The translations under genes and the position numbers were made by a program. From JBLRWS01 sp047921075 (GTDB lineage Bacteria; Bacteroidota; Rhodothermia; Balneolales; Balneolaceae), in contig JBLRWS010000013.1 of the NCBI GenBank assembly GCA_047921075.1, positions 1 to 46,752 on the forward strand: a stretch of DNA of 46,752 nucleotides. Reading direction: 5' to 3'. The notes below the pieces were generated by a model, which worked only from the letters and a program-made list of their open reading frames with translations, ran no database searches and was not told the DNA's origin. Shown here one piece after another: positions 1-7,381 of this stretch (within the stretch, counting starts at the first letter, position 1; each line of letters begins with the position of its first letter).

Positions 1-117
1 TGAGTCGTGAGTCGTGAGTCGTGAGGGTAGTTTATGCTTGAATCCTGAAATTAAGCAATACCTTACATGCAAGTCCCTAACCCTTCTCAAGACTCAGGAC
101 TCATGACTCACGACTAC
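1..117. repeat. 7-bp tandem repeats in inverted arrangement
   Basis: Positions 1-25 are about three and a half copies of TGAGTCG. Positions 90-115 carry three to four diverged copies of the complementary unit (GACTCAN). The two tracts could pair around a roughly 65-bp spacer. The right-hand tract reaches the stop codon of the acyl-CoA synthetase gene, so it may act in 3'-end formation, or it may simply be a simple-sequence repeat between genes. The left tract starts at the window edge, so its full length is unknown. Confidence 0.6.
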
Positions 118-1904
118 TCATCATCATACATCGAATCAATCTCCTCTTTAAACTTCTCCAGCACCACGGGCCGCTTCACTTTCATGGTTGGGGTCAGTTC
201 ACCGCTGTCAATGCTTAACGGCTCTTCGAGAAGAACGAACTTTTTCACCGTTTCCCACGGCGAGAGGGATTTATTCGCTTTATCAACTTCCTGCTGGATC
301 AGTTTACGTATTTTTTCGTCCTTGGCGTACGGCTTTGTGGGTTCATACCCATCTCTTTTTAATCTCTTTTTGATATTCTGGTACGCCGGAACGATCAGTG
401 CCGAGCAAAACTTGCGCTGAAAGCCGATCACCACAACCTGCTCGATAAACCCGGAGCCCGATATCTGCCCTTCCACATTTTGCGGTGCCACATACTTGCC
501 GGTGGAGAGTTTGAACATCGATTTTTTCCGATCGGTGATAAACAGAAAGCCATCGTCATCAATTTTCCCGATATCACCGGTCTTGAACCAGCCGTCGTCG
601 GTAAGCACTTCTTTCGTTTGCTCTTCATTTTTATAATATCCCTTCATCACGTGCGGGCCACGAGTCAAAATCTCGCCGTCATCGGCAATCATGACCTCAA
701 CATATTCAAGAGGTTTTCCGGAGCTTCCAATGCGCATCTCGTCGGGGTGCCTCTGCACGGTTATTACCGGGGATGTTTCGGTTAAACCGTATCCCTGCAC
801 GCAGATCAACCCAATAGCATTGGCAAATTTAAACACCTCCGGTGAAAGTGCCGCCCCGCCGCTCACAACGCCCTGCAAATTGCCTCCGAACAGCTCCCGG
901 ATTTTCGAATAGATAAGCCGGTCGGCCAGATTATGAGAGACAGCCGCAAGCCCGGAAGGCGGATGCTCGGGATCGAACTCCTCGGTTTTGTAGATCGCCC
1001 AGTAATACAGTTTCTTTTTGATGCCGCTCATCTCCTGGCCTTTCACCTTCACACCGGTGTGTATTTTTTCCAACAACCGGGGTACGGTAGCGAAGAAAAA
1101 TGGTTTTACATGCAGAAAATCGTCCCGTATGTCTTCAATTTCATCAATAAAATAGATGCGGCAACCCATACTGATGTACATATATTCAATCATGCGCTCA
1201 AACACATGCGATAGCGGCAGATACGAAAGTACCGGCTCCCCGCGGAAGCGTTCCTCCTCAAACGGCAATGTTTTGAGGGACGCAAGGACATTCGAAGCGA
1301 TGTTGTTTTGAGTAAGCATTACCCCTTTTGGCAGGCCTGTGGTGCCGGACGTGTAGATCAGTGTAGCCAGATCATCGGGCTGTACGTTTCCGCGCAGGTC
1401 ATCAAACAGCCCCGGCTCCTTTTTATCCAGCTCTTCGCCGAGCTCCAATACGGTTGCGAACGGCTTCAGCTTTTTATGTTTGGAACCGCGAATGGAGATC
1501 ACCGCTTTCACCGATTCCACTTTTTTAATGAGCGGCTTGGTTTCGGCAAACATCTCATCATCCGACACAATATGGGCAACCGCATCCGAGTTTTCGAGGA
1601 TGTATTGAATCTGATCGCCCGGCTGCGTGGTATAAATCGGAACATTGGCCGCGCCGAGGCTCAAAATAGCCAGATCGCATAAAAGCCATTCAGTTGAATT
1701 TTCGGAGTGGATCGACACCTTATCACCCGGACGAACACCAAGTGTATACAAACCCAGCGAAAAATGGCGGACGTTTTTTGTGAAATCAGACAAGGACTCA
1801 TCTACCCATTTCCCATTGCGCTTGGTTGAGGAGAAGATCCCGCCGGGATGGTTTTCCAGTCCGCCATAGAGTAAGTCGGGTAAGGTAACCTTTGGTTGAC
1901 TCAT
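114..1904 (-). CDS. fadD: Long-chain fatty acid--CoA ligase (AMP-forming)
   Basis: A 596-residue ANL-superfamily adenylating enzyme that activates free fatty acids to acyl-CoA through an acyl-AMP intermediate. The AMP-binding P-loop (YTSGTTGLPKG) lies at about residues 184-194. Further family motifs are visible: GYGLTETSP in the middle, GWFKTGDIG, and ITDRKK followed by KLSTGKYVAPQ in the C-terminal domain. The length matches the eukaryote-like long-chain ligase branch (about 600 residues). There is no signal peptide, so it is probably cytoplasmic or peripheral to the membrane. It is divergent from the thioesterase gene at 2063, which acts on the opposite reaction. Chain-length preference cannot be read from the sequence. 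The symbol is used in the broad family sense. Confidence 0.93.
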   Translation of the reverse strand: MSQPKVTLPDLLYGGLENHPGGIFSSTKRNGKWVDESLSDFTKNVRHFSLGLYTLGVRPGDKVSIHSENSTEWLLCDLAILSLGAANVPIYTTQPGDQIQYILENSDAVAHIVSDDEMFAETKPLIKKVESVKAVISIRGSKHKKLKPFATVLELGEELDKKEPGLFDDLRGNVQPDDLATLIYTSGTTGLPKGVMLTQNNIASNVLASLKTLPFEEERFRGEPVLSYLPLSHVFERMIEYMYISMGCRIYFIDEIEDIRDDFLHVKPFFFATVPRLLEKIHTGVKVKGQEMSGIKKKLYYWAIYKTEEFDPEHPPSGLAAVSHNLADRLIYSKIRELFGGNLQGVVSGGAALSPEVFKFANAIGLICVQGYGLTETSPVITVQRHPDEMRIGSSGKPLEYVEVMIADDGEILTRGPHVMKGYYKNEEQTKEVLTDDGWFKTGDIGKIDDDGFLFITDRKKSMFKLSTGKYVAPQNVEGQISGSGFIEQVVVIGFQRKFCSALIVPAYQNIKKRLKRDGYEPTKPYAKDEKIRKLIQQEVDKANKSLSPWETVKKFVLLEEPLSIDSGELTPTMKVKRPVVLEKFKEEIDSMYDDE

Positions 1905-2062
1905 GATCGTAATCGTTGATTTTGGCCCATAGAAGCGAGGTTAACAGTGTTACCCTTAATTTACACTTTGCGATGAGTTTTAAAAATTTAATCGCAAAAA
2001 ATTCTGCTTTTGTGATTGATTCGGAATACTTTAGCACAACTTCCGAACCGAAAACCGAGACG

Positions 2063-2518
2063 ATGACCACTTCCGAAACACCTCTCCCATCCATTGCGCC
2101 CAACGTGAAAGAGAAATTTGAAGCGATGCTTCAGTTGAATCGACCGACGATGGGCGATGCACTCGGGCTGCGCTTTATTACCGTATCCAAAGAAGAGATG
2201 CGAGCCTCCATGCCGGTAAATGAGCAGACCATTCAGCCGTTCGGTATTTTGCATGGAGGAGCGTCTGTGGCTCTGGCAGAGACGCTGGCCTCCATCGGAG
2301 CCTACTTAAACCTGGACCACCCGGATCACATAGCGGTTGGCCTGGAGATCAATGCCAACCATATCAAATCGGTGCGAAAGGGCGGAACGGTTGTGGGCAT
2401 TTCAAGACCGATACACCGGGGTGCACAGACTCAGGTTTGGGAAACCCGAATCGAAACGAAATCCGGGAAATTGGTAAGTATTTCGCGATGTACGCTGGCG
2501 GTGGTGAGCAGAAAATGA
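2063..2518 (+). CDS. PaaI-family hotdog thioesterase
   Basis: A single hotdog-fold domain of 151 residues, the usual size for PaaI/YdiI-type acyl-CoA thioesterases. The HGG motif is at residues 64-66, followed by the active-site-region acidic residue in ALAET (about residue 73). The C-terminal part (QVWETRI, then SISRCTLAVV) is the standard last strands of the fold. The reading frame is open back to 1916, but that extension has no conserved content. I chose the ATG at 2063 because the family homology begins soon after it. It is divergent from the acyl-CoA ligase gene, so a role in recycling acyl-CoA or aromatic acyl-CoA is plausible. The substrate is not known. Confidence 0.85.
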   Translation: MTTSETPLPSIAPNVKEKFEAMLQLNRPTMGDALGLRFITVSKEEMRASMPVNEQTIQPFGILHGGASVALAETLASIGAYLNLDHPDHIAVGLEINANHIKSVRKGGTVVGISRPIHRGAQTQVWETRIETKSGKLVSISRCTLAVVSRK

Positions 2519-2578
2519 ATTTTAGAATTAACAGGCTCGGGAGGAAGCTTGGGGTTCTTCATTAACGATATAGTCTTA

Positions 2579-3631
2579 TTAGAGTGTCACATCAACAATC
2601 ACCGTTCTCGGATTATCCCAACTGAAAATATGGGTAAAAAGCCTGAGAGTATTCGTCCCGGGATCGTAAACTGTATCTAAATGGCGGATATAATGATCCG
2701 AATCTTCTCTATCATAAAAACTTCCAAAATCCAGGACAGATGTTAGATTTCCCTCAAAATCGAAATGGTATATGTACATATCATCTCCAAAAACGGGCAG
2801 AAACAGACCGGTTTCGTTAATCGAAATACCCCTGAAAACAATATCGGGTGATTGGCCATCCAAAAGCAGATCTTGTTGTTGGTCTAATATTTCACTTCTT
2901 AATGGAATGATTCTCTCAAGCTCTTTCGTAATACCGTTATAGACATGAACCAATGGCAATCTTGGAAATACAGTGTAAATATTATTCTCAAACTCTGTTA
3001 CAAAAACACCTCCTTTTTGCCAATTCAGTTGATCATATATTTCCGGATATTGCCCGGTTGAATGAAATGTGGAATCTGAGCGGTTAAAAATAGTGAACAC
3101 AGCTTGATCTCCCATTCCCGGCATATCACTAAAATTAGGCATGCCGCGAAAATAATGATTTACCATCCAGATATCCGATCCATTTACAATAACATCTTCA
3201 AAAGCACCAAACAAAAGATAGACACCCCGATATTCTCCTCCATGGCTGAACTTTTGTATTTGCATTTTGTCTTGTTCAAAGGTGTATAAATAAGATTCAT
3301 CGAGTGATATTCCCAGCGGCATCACCAATTCACCCGGCCCCCGGCCGGGAGTGCCAATCCTTGAAACAAAGTTACCGTCATAATCATATTTAAGCACTGA
3401 ATGCTGTTGTTGATCCAGTAAATAAAGATAATCATAATCAGCAACTGTTTTAATTACATTTCCTATATAAACGGGGTCATTATCGGAAGGAAAAGACCCG
3501 ATATAATCAGCTTTGGAAAAGTTACCAGAAATATCCCTGACAACCTGATCACTCAAATAGAAAAAATAGTAGCCGCCAAAAAAAGATGCGGCTGCAAAAA
3601 TTAAAGTTAAAATAACCCTTTTCATCTTCAC
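2579..3631 (-). CDS. Secreted/anchored six-bladed beta-propeller protein
   Basis: A 350-residue protein with an N-terminal hydrophobic segment (about residues 5-24) that serves as signal peptide or anchor; no lipobox cysteine is visible. The rest has the pattern of the six-bladed beta-propeller family (NHL/BF3164-like) of Bacteroidota: YLYLLDQQQHSVLKYDYDGN followed by IGTPGRGPGEL, then repeated blades of hydrophobic strands ending in aromatic/aspartate turns. It is the last recognisable gene of the minus-strand cassette that starts with the cysteine-rich peptide at 5924 and contains a second propeller protein. A 210-bp gap separates it from the DsbA-like gene, so it may have its own promoter. 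Its ligand is unknown; binding a peptide or exposing it at the envelope is conjecture. Confidence 0.85.
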   Translation of the reverse strand: MKMKRVILTLIFAAASFFGGYYFFYLSDQVVRDISGNFSKADYIGSFPSDNDPVYIGNVIKTVADYDYLYLLDQQQHSVLKYDYDGNFVSRIGTPGRGPGELVMPLGISLDESYLYTFEQDKMQIQKFSHGGEYRGVYLLFGAFEDVIVNGSDIWMVNHYFRGMPNFSDMPGMGDQAVFTIFNRSDSTFHSTGQYPEIYDQLNWQKGGVFVTEFENNIYTVFPRLPLVHVYNGITKELERIIPLRSEILDQQQDLLLDGQSPDIVFRGISINETGLFLPVFGDDMYIYHFDFEGNLTSVLDFGSFYDREDSDHYIRHLDTVYDPGTNTLRLFTHIFSWDNPRTVIVDVTL

Positions 3632-3842
3632 GTGGTTACTGCCTTAATTGATTACTCAATTAAAATGGTTTTTTTAATTTGACATACTATTGGGATTATT
3701 GGGAATTTTGAGACCTTGCTCATACCAAAGAATAATATTATAAATTCCAGCTTTTCTTACCAGTTCAATTTCATTTATTAAGCCAATATTTTCTTTAAAA
3801 TAATTTCCAACCAATTTTAAAATGAATACAATAAAATATGAA

Positions 3843-4526
3843 TCAATTATTGAGGTATTCTTTTTCAAAAGCAATAATTTCTTTTTTGATGTAATCATCA
3901 AGTTGTTCTTCCGAAAGAGCTCCTGATATCAATGTGCCATTGATCAGAAAAGTTGGAATTGAGTTTACATTTAGTTGTTTAGCAAGATCCAAACCTTCAT
4001 TGACAATATGAGCCGTTTCTTCATTTTTTACACAATTCACAAATGTTGGGATATCAAGTATTCCAGCATCTTGAGCAATATCAACATAGGATAGTTCCCC
4101 TAAAAATTCTTGTCCTTCAAACAAAAGGGAATGATAACTTTCAAAACCATTTTGATTTTTTGCACATTCTACTGCAATAGCAGCCTCGTAAGCAAAAGCA
4201 TGAATCCGAAGAGGAAAATGAATATATTGTACTGAAATTTTTTCTGAATAATTATGGAGAACGGTATTTATGGCAGGCTGAACACTTTTGCACCAAGGGC
4301 ACTGATAATCATAAAATTTTAAAATCTGGACAGGAGCCGAAGATAATTCAACGTTTGATTTCACGATTTCTTTCCAATTTTCAATAGGTCTTTCTATTGG
4401 AATAAACGTGGTTAAAGTAGACTCTTTTGGATTAAATTCACGACGAATAACCAATATAGTGATAATTACAGCACATACAACTAAGACAAAAGTGATAAAC
4501 TGAGAAAACATCTTTTTTTTATCCAT
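3843..4526 (-). CDS. Membrane-anchored DsbA-like thioredoxin-fold protein
   Basis: A thioredoxin-fold protein with the inserted helical domain of the DsbA/DSBA-like (Thioredoxin_4) family, 227 residues from the chosen start. One membrane anchor lies near residues 7-27. The redox motif CPWC is at about C76-C79, and the cis-proline motif SIPTF lies near the C-terminus. Both active-site cysteines are present, so it should be redox active outside the cytoplasm. The frame is open to 4598, but that start lies 52 bp inside the upstream gene. The ATG at 4526 has AGGAAAAG just upstream and leaves a 19-bp gap, so it is preferred. It is co-oriented with a secreted peptide bearing eight cysteines (5700-5924), a natural candidate substrate; that link is inference. 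Confidence 0.9.
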   Translation of the reverse strand: MDKKKMFSQFITFVLVVCAVIITILVIRREFNPKESTLTTFIPIERPIENWKEIVKSNVELSSAPVQILKFYDYQCPWCKSVQPAINTVLHNYSEKISVQYIHFPLRIHAFAYEAAIAVECAKNQNGFESYHSLLFEGQEFLGELSYVDIAQDAGILDIPTFVNCVKNEETAHIVNEGLDLAKQLNVNSIPTFLINGTLISGALSEEQLDDYIKKEIIAFEKEYLNN

Positions 4527-4545
4527 AAATCTTTTCCTGAATATT

Positions 4546-5625
4546 TTATTCAACAATGAATGAAAAAGAATCAAGGTCTTCTTTATTAAAAATTTCAATC
4601 AATTCAAACCCATCTTCTTGTTCCACTTTTAAACCGATTTCTTTCTTTCCAATGGCTACAAGCTGGTTTCCTGCAGGAAATTTGTACGTTTGAATATGTT
4701 CGTTATCCTTTACCCATGACCAGATTTCCCCACTTGAATGCCTGGCATGAAGCACCCAAATGCCCTGTTCAGGGTCTCCCCGCAACCCCCCTATTTTTGG
4801 AAAATGACCCGGAAATTGAACCCTCTTTATAATTTCGTCCCGGAGCCCTGACAATGACATGCCAAAAGCGCTGCGATCTTCCGGGTATTCCCGCTCTAAC
4901 CACGAATCTATCTCCTTGTCGGTCAATTCAAATTGAATATCCGGCACTGAAATTGTCCCTGACTTTTCTCCCTCTACAGATAAAATATTAACGAGATCCG
5001 ATTCATCATCCCAGTAAGCCAGGGTTCCATCTGTTTGTAAAGCCCACTGTGGTATTGGGTGAAATGGAGGAGACAGCGACCAGCTTCTCATGGGTCCGGA
5101 TGGGGTTGGTATGGTTATTTCTTCGGGATATTGAATGGAAAGAATGTGGTCATTTTGATATAAGTTATAAAGGTGAAGATTGGGTGCACTAATTTGCCCG
5201 TTGGCCCCTACGTCTCTCCTTGAATCTGTAATCACACCTGAACGTTCATTACATGTAATGCTCCGTGCCATAAAAAGATGATCCAGTGGTCTTTCTTCTA
5301 AGCGTTCACCACTGAGTGTAAATGTGATTAACTTGTTGTTTGAAGGCTGAAAATCCAGTACGTATAATGTATCACCAGCCATACATATACTGACAGGTTC
5401 ATTAAATTCAAAAGGACCCGGCCCCTTATTTCCAAAAGTAATATAACTGTCATTTTGATAAACATGTATATGGGGTTCAGTACCTGACAACACCAACAGA
5501 ATATCTTCATGGATAACCACATTTCTTATATTAAAGAGAGCTTCTTCTTTACCAACGATTTTGACAGGATCAACACTTATTAGCAAAAAGAGAAATAGAA
5601 TTACTATGGAAATAGGATTACTCAT
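4546..5625 (-). CDS. Secreted six-bladed beta-propeller protein
   Basis: A 359-residue protein with an N-terminal signal-like hydrophobic stretch (about residues 4-20) without a lipobox. The body resembles Bacteroidota six-bladed beta-propeller proteins: DSYITFGNKGPGPFEF, DTLYVLDFQPSNNKLITF and repeated YxxDxxxNxL-type blades. It shares the general fold but little direct sequence with the propeller protein at 2579-3631. It lies between the cysteine-rich peptide gene (75 bp upstream, with a strong hairpin in between) and the DsbA-like gene (19 bp downstream), which suggests one transcript. There is no visible Shine-Dalgarno sequence. In Bacteroides, propeller proteins of this kind are found beside NVEALA-type cysteine-rich peptides; I recall this from general knowledge and could not verify it here. 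Confidence 0.85.
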   Translation of the reverse strand: MSNPISIVILFLFLLISVDPVKIVGKEEALFNIRNVVIHEDILLVLSGTEPHIHVYQNDSYITFGNKGPGPFEFNEPVSICMAGDTLYVLDFQPSNNKLITFTLSGERLEERPLDHLFMARSITCNERSGVITDSRRDVGANGQISAPNLHLYNLYQNDHILSIQYPEEITIPTPSGPMRSWSLSPPFHPIPQWALQTDGTLAYWDDESDLVNILSVEGEKSGTISVPDIQFELTDKEIDSWLEREYPEDRSAFGMSLSGLRDEIIKRVQFPGHFPKIGGLRGDPEQGIWVLHARHSSGEIWSWVKDNEHIQTYKFPAGNQLVAIGKKEIGLKVEQEDGFELIEIFNKEDLDSFSFIVE

Positions 5626-5650
5626 AGTTTTATCAGTTTTTTATTATTGA

Positions 5651-5678
5651 ATACCAGAACCATTTTTGGTTCTGGTAT
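5651..5678. promoter_or_regulatory. Strong hairpin between peptide and propeller genes
   Basis: A perfect inverted repeat with 11-bp arms (ATACCAGAACC and GGTTCTGGTAT) and a 6-nt loop. It lies 21 bp after the stop codon of the cysteine-rich peptide gene and 25 bp before the next start codon. On the minus (transcribed) strand no T-run follows, so it is not a standard intrinsic terminator. A processing or attenuation element that keeps the short peptide transcript more abundant than the downstream genes is plausible. Confidence 0.6.
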
Positions 5679-5699
5679 ATTTACTAGTTTTGGGAATTA

Positions 5700-5924
5700 T
5701 TATCCTTCTCCAGGATCTGAGCAAGTATGTGGAAAACATTGTCCTATTGACCCATCGTCTTCACATATGCTACAACAAAGCCCAGCATCACAATCGCAAC
5801 TCAGCGTCCAACTGGAACAACTGGAAAGCAATGCTTCAGCATTTGTTTGCACCGGTGACATAAGAAAAACACCCCCAATAATAATCACATAAGTCGCAAT
5901 CATGTTTATCAGTCTTTTTTTCAT
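5700..5924 (-). CDS. Secreted cysteine-rich peptide (NVEALA-like)
   Basis: A 74-residue peptide with a positively charged N-terminus and hydrophobic core (residues 1-22), ending near TNAEALL (27-33). After that come eight cysteines at 36, 43, 45, 50, 51, 54, 63 and 68, enough for four disulfides. The NAEALL segment at the end of the leader resembles the NVEALA motif that names a family of Bacteroidota leader peptides with cysteine-rich tails. That assignment is from memory and moderate. The ATG at 5924 is preceded by TGAGGTA, a good ribosome binding site for this genome. It is the first gene of a minus-strand set with two propeller proteins and a DsbA-like protein. A toxin, signal, metal-binding or structural role are all open. 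Confidence 0.75.
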   Translation of the reverse strand: MKKRLINMIATYVIIIGGVFLMSPVQTNAEALLSSCSSWTLSCDCDAGLCCSICEDDGSIGQCFPHTCSDPGEG

Positions 5925-5971
5925 AATAGTACCTCATGTTTAATTTTTGGTTTTGTTATTAACCTCTTGTA

Positions 5972-5990
5972 AGTAATGATTATCATTTCA
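5972..5990. promoter_or_regulatory. Fur-box-like operator upstream of the peptide gene
   Basis: A near-perfect palindrome, AATGAT-T-ATCATT (5975-5987), about 50 bp before the peptide start codon. Aligned to the classical 19-bp Fur box it matches at 14 positions, including the complete 11-base core. It could also bind PerR, Zur or another Fur-family protein, or be a chance AT-rich palindrome. No Fur-family gene is in the window. Confidence 0.4.
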
Positions 5991-6088
5991 CGAACAAGAA
6001 GCTACTTACAATAATTTATCTCATCTGCGATATTAAGCAAGCATTGTTTATACACCATTTGTTTTTTTTGTACATTATTTGTTGACAC

Positions 6089-6478
6089 TTACAAAAATTT
6101 ATCTGGGGAGTTCAGAACTTGATAACGCAGCTGAGTAAAGTTTGTAAAGTGATACCGATTTAAAAAATTATAGAGACGAGCCCCATTCCAAGGTCCCACT
6201 TTTCCAGCAACGAATTTCGCCGGGGCTTTGGGGTTTTCTAATATTACTGATACAATTTTTTTAAACCTGACTTCTCTTAAGATTGCGTTGGGTGTTTTGC
6301 CAAAGTATCTTTTTGTGCATTTCCACAACCAGCTCCTTGAGCAGCCTGTTAAGCTTGCCCAATCATTAACATTGCGAATCATTTCAATATTCTCTTCTAA
6401 TGTTGAGTAAGCCTGTTCTGCAATAAATGCCCAACTCTCAACTCCCTTCTCTACTAATTTTTGATTTTGTACTTCCAT
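6089..6478 (-). CDS. Small AraC-type helix-turn-helix regulator
   Basis: A 129-residue protein whose C-terminal two thirds follow the double helix-turn-helix plan of the AraC DNA-binding domain. The first helix-turn-helix is around residues 38-60 (ASLTGCSRSWLWKCTKRYFG), then the linking helix (PNAILREVRFKKIVSVIL), then a second unit ending in YNFLNRYHFTNFTQLR. There is no ligand-binding domain, and the N-terminal 35 residues are of unknown type. The usual glycine-rich second turn is altered (FVAGKVGPWNGARLYNFL), so it is a divergent member. It lies 165 bp upstream of the cysteine-rich peptide gene on the same strand and may control that cassette; this is inferred from position only. Confidence 0.7.
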   Translation of the reverse strand: MEVQNQKLVEKGVESWAFIAEQAYSTLEENIEMIRNVNDWASLTGCSRSWLWKCTKRYFGKTPNAILREVRFKKIVSVILENPKAPAKFVAGKVGPWNGARLYNFLNRYHFTNFTQLRYQVLNSPDKFL

Positions 6479-6502
6479 ATAAATACCTGATTTTTTTTAT
6501 TT

Positions 6503-6767
6503 TTACACATGTAAAGGGACATCACCCTTCTCCAAACTGCCTCTTCCGCTTATCTTTAGTTTCCTGCAAATCCGTCTGCGGGTATTTTCTATTGCTCGAA
6601 CGCTCAGGTATAACTCTTTGGCAATCTCTTTGTTGCTTTTGCCTTCTGCCACCTTTTAAACACCACCCCTTCCTGTACACTCAGGATATGAAGGGCCTCT
6701 ATGAGGATACTTATTTTGTTGGTTGGTTGGTTGGTTGGTTGGTTGATGCATGTGATTTTTTACTCAT
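6503..6767 (-). pseudogene. LuxR/GerE-type HTH regulator remnant
   Basis: On the minus strand, 6652-6503 encodes a clear LuxR C-terminal domain: VAEGKSNKEIAKELYLSVRA, then IENTRRRICRKLKIS, ending in a stop at 6503. The residues expected just before it (ILSVQEGVVFK, the usual LSPREKEVL helix) lie in another frame at about 6702-6653, so a frameshift separates them. Further upstream, an ATG at 6767 reads into a tetranucleotide repeat and hits a stop. No full N-terminal domain is recognisable. It is 24 bp upstream of the AraC-type gene. I treat it as a decayed gene. Confidence 0.65.
6719..6745. repeat. Tetranucleotide microsatellite (TTGG)n
   Basis: About six and a half uninterrupted copies of TTGG (CCAA on the minus strand). 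Read from the ATG at 6767 it encodes Thr-Asn-Gln-Pro repeats and then a stop. One extra four-base unit would put that ATG in frame with the first part of the LuxR-type fragment. Tracts like this are prone to slipped-strand length change. Confidence 0.85.
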
Positions 6768-7381
6768 GATATAAAACCGATATCTGTTCCTGAATGAATG
6801 AAACCCTGCTTGTTATAATCAAGATGATGCAGCCGTCCATTTGTTACATTAGAATGTAAATATTAGAAAGTTTTAATATTTCTGTACCGGTTTTACACCC
6901 GGTTTCTAACTTATCCTCTGTGATATTCTACGCCCGTAATTTGCACACAAAGAGACAGTCCGCAAGAAAAACAGGTATTTTCCATCATCAGGAAGGGGTA
7001 CTATTAAAAACTACCCGTTTTCATTTGTGTTAACATTTTGAAGATTTTTTCTGAACATATTGGGAATTTTGATCTATATCGTGATCAAAAAAGCTTCACA
7101 AGCCCCATGTAAAAGGCGATTTCGTTTGTGCTGAGAAGAACTCAGAGAATGATTTCGATAGGCCTTATCCTGAATTCCATAAAACCATCCAAACTCCCGC
7201 GCCATCTTCTTGATTCGATCACATCGTATCAGTAAGTCCATTTGATCCCGAAACATTCGCTAAATTTCGTGAAATGTACCTCTCCAAGCCCGGCGAAGCA
7301 GATGTCGAAGCCATCACCCACTCTCCCTCTCACACACTCCTCTGCTGCTGCCCATTTATACAATAGATAAGGCTGTCATTA
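6768..7381. other. Region without a supported gene
   Basis: This stretch is AT-rich in its left part. Short open frames exist on both strands (for example minus 7256-7074), but none has recognisable homology, a ribosome binding site or coding-like composition. A plus-strand stretch around 7210-7340 reads FDPETFAKFREMYLSKPGEA in frame before a stop and could be the end of a degraded gene. I could not identify it. Confidence 0.4.

Noticed and set aside
3674..3901. Minus-strand 75-residue frame overlapping the end of the DsbA-like gene
   Set aside because: It overlaps the DsbA-like gene by 59 bp, has no ribosome site, and its composition (Lys/Ile/Asn) is what AT-rich non-coding DNA gives. No family recognised.
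5647..5892. Plus-strand frame opposite the cysteine-rich peptide
   Set aside because: It lies antisense to the peptide gene, which has a signal peptide and ribosome site. The plus frame has neither.
7074..7256. Minus-strand 60-residue frame
   Set aside because: No recognisable family, no ribosome site, and the opposite strand also carries short open text. Not enough to call a gene.
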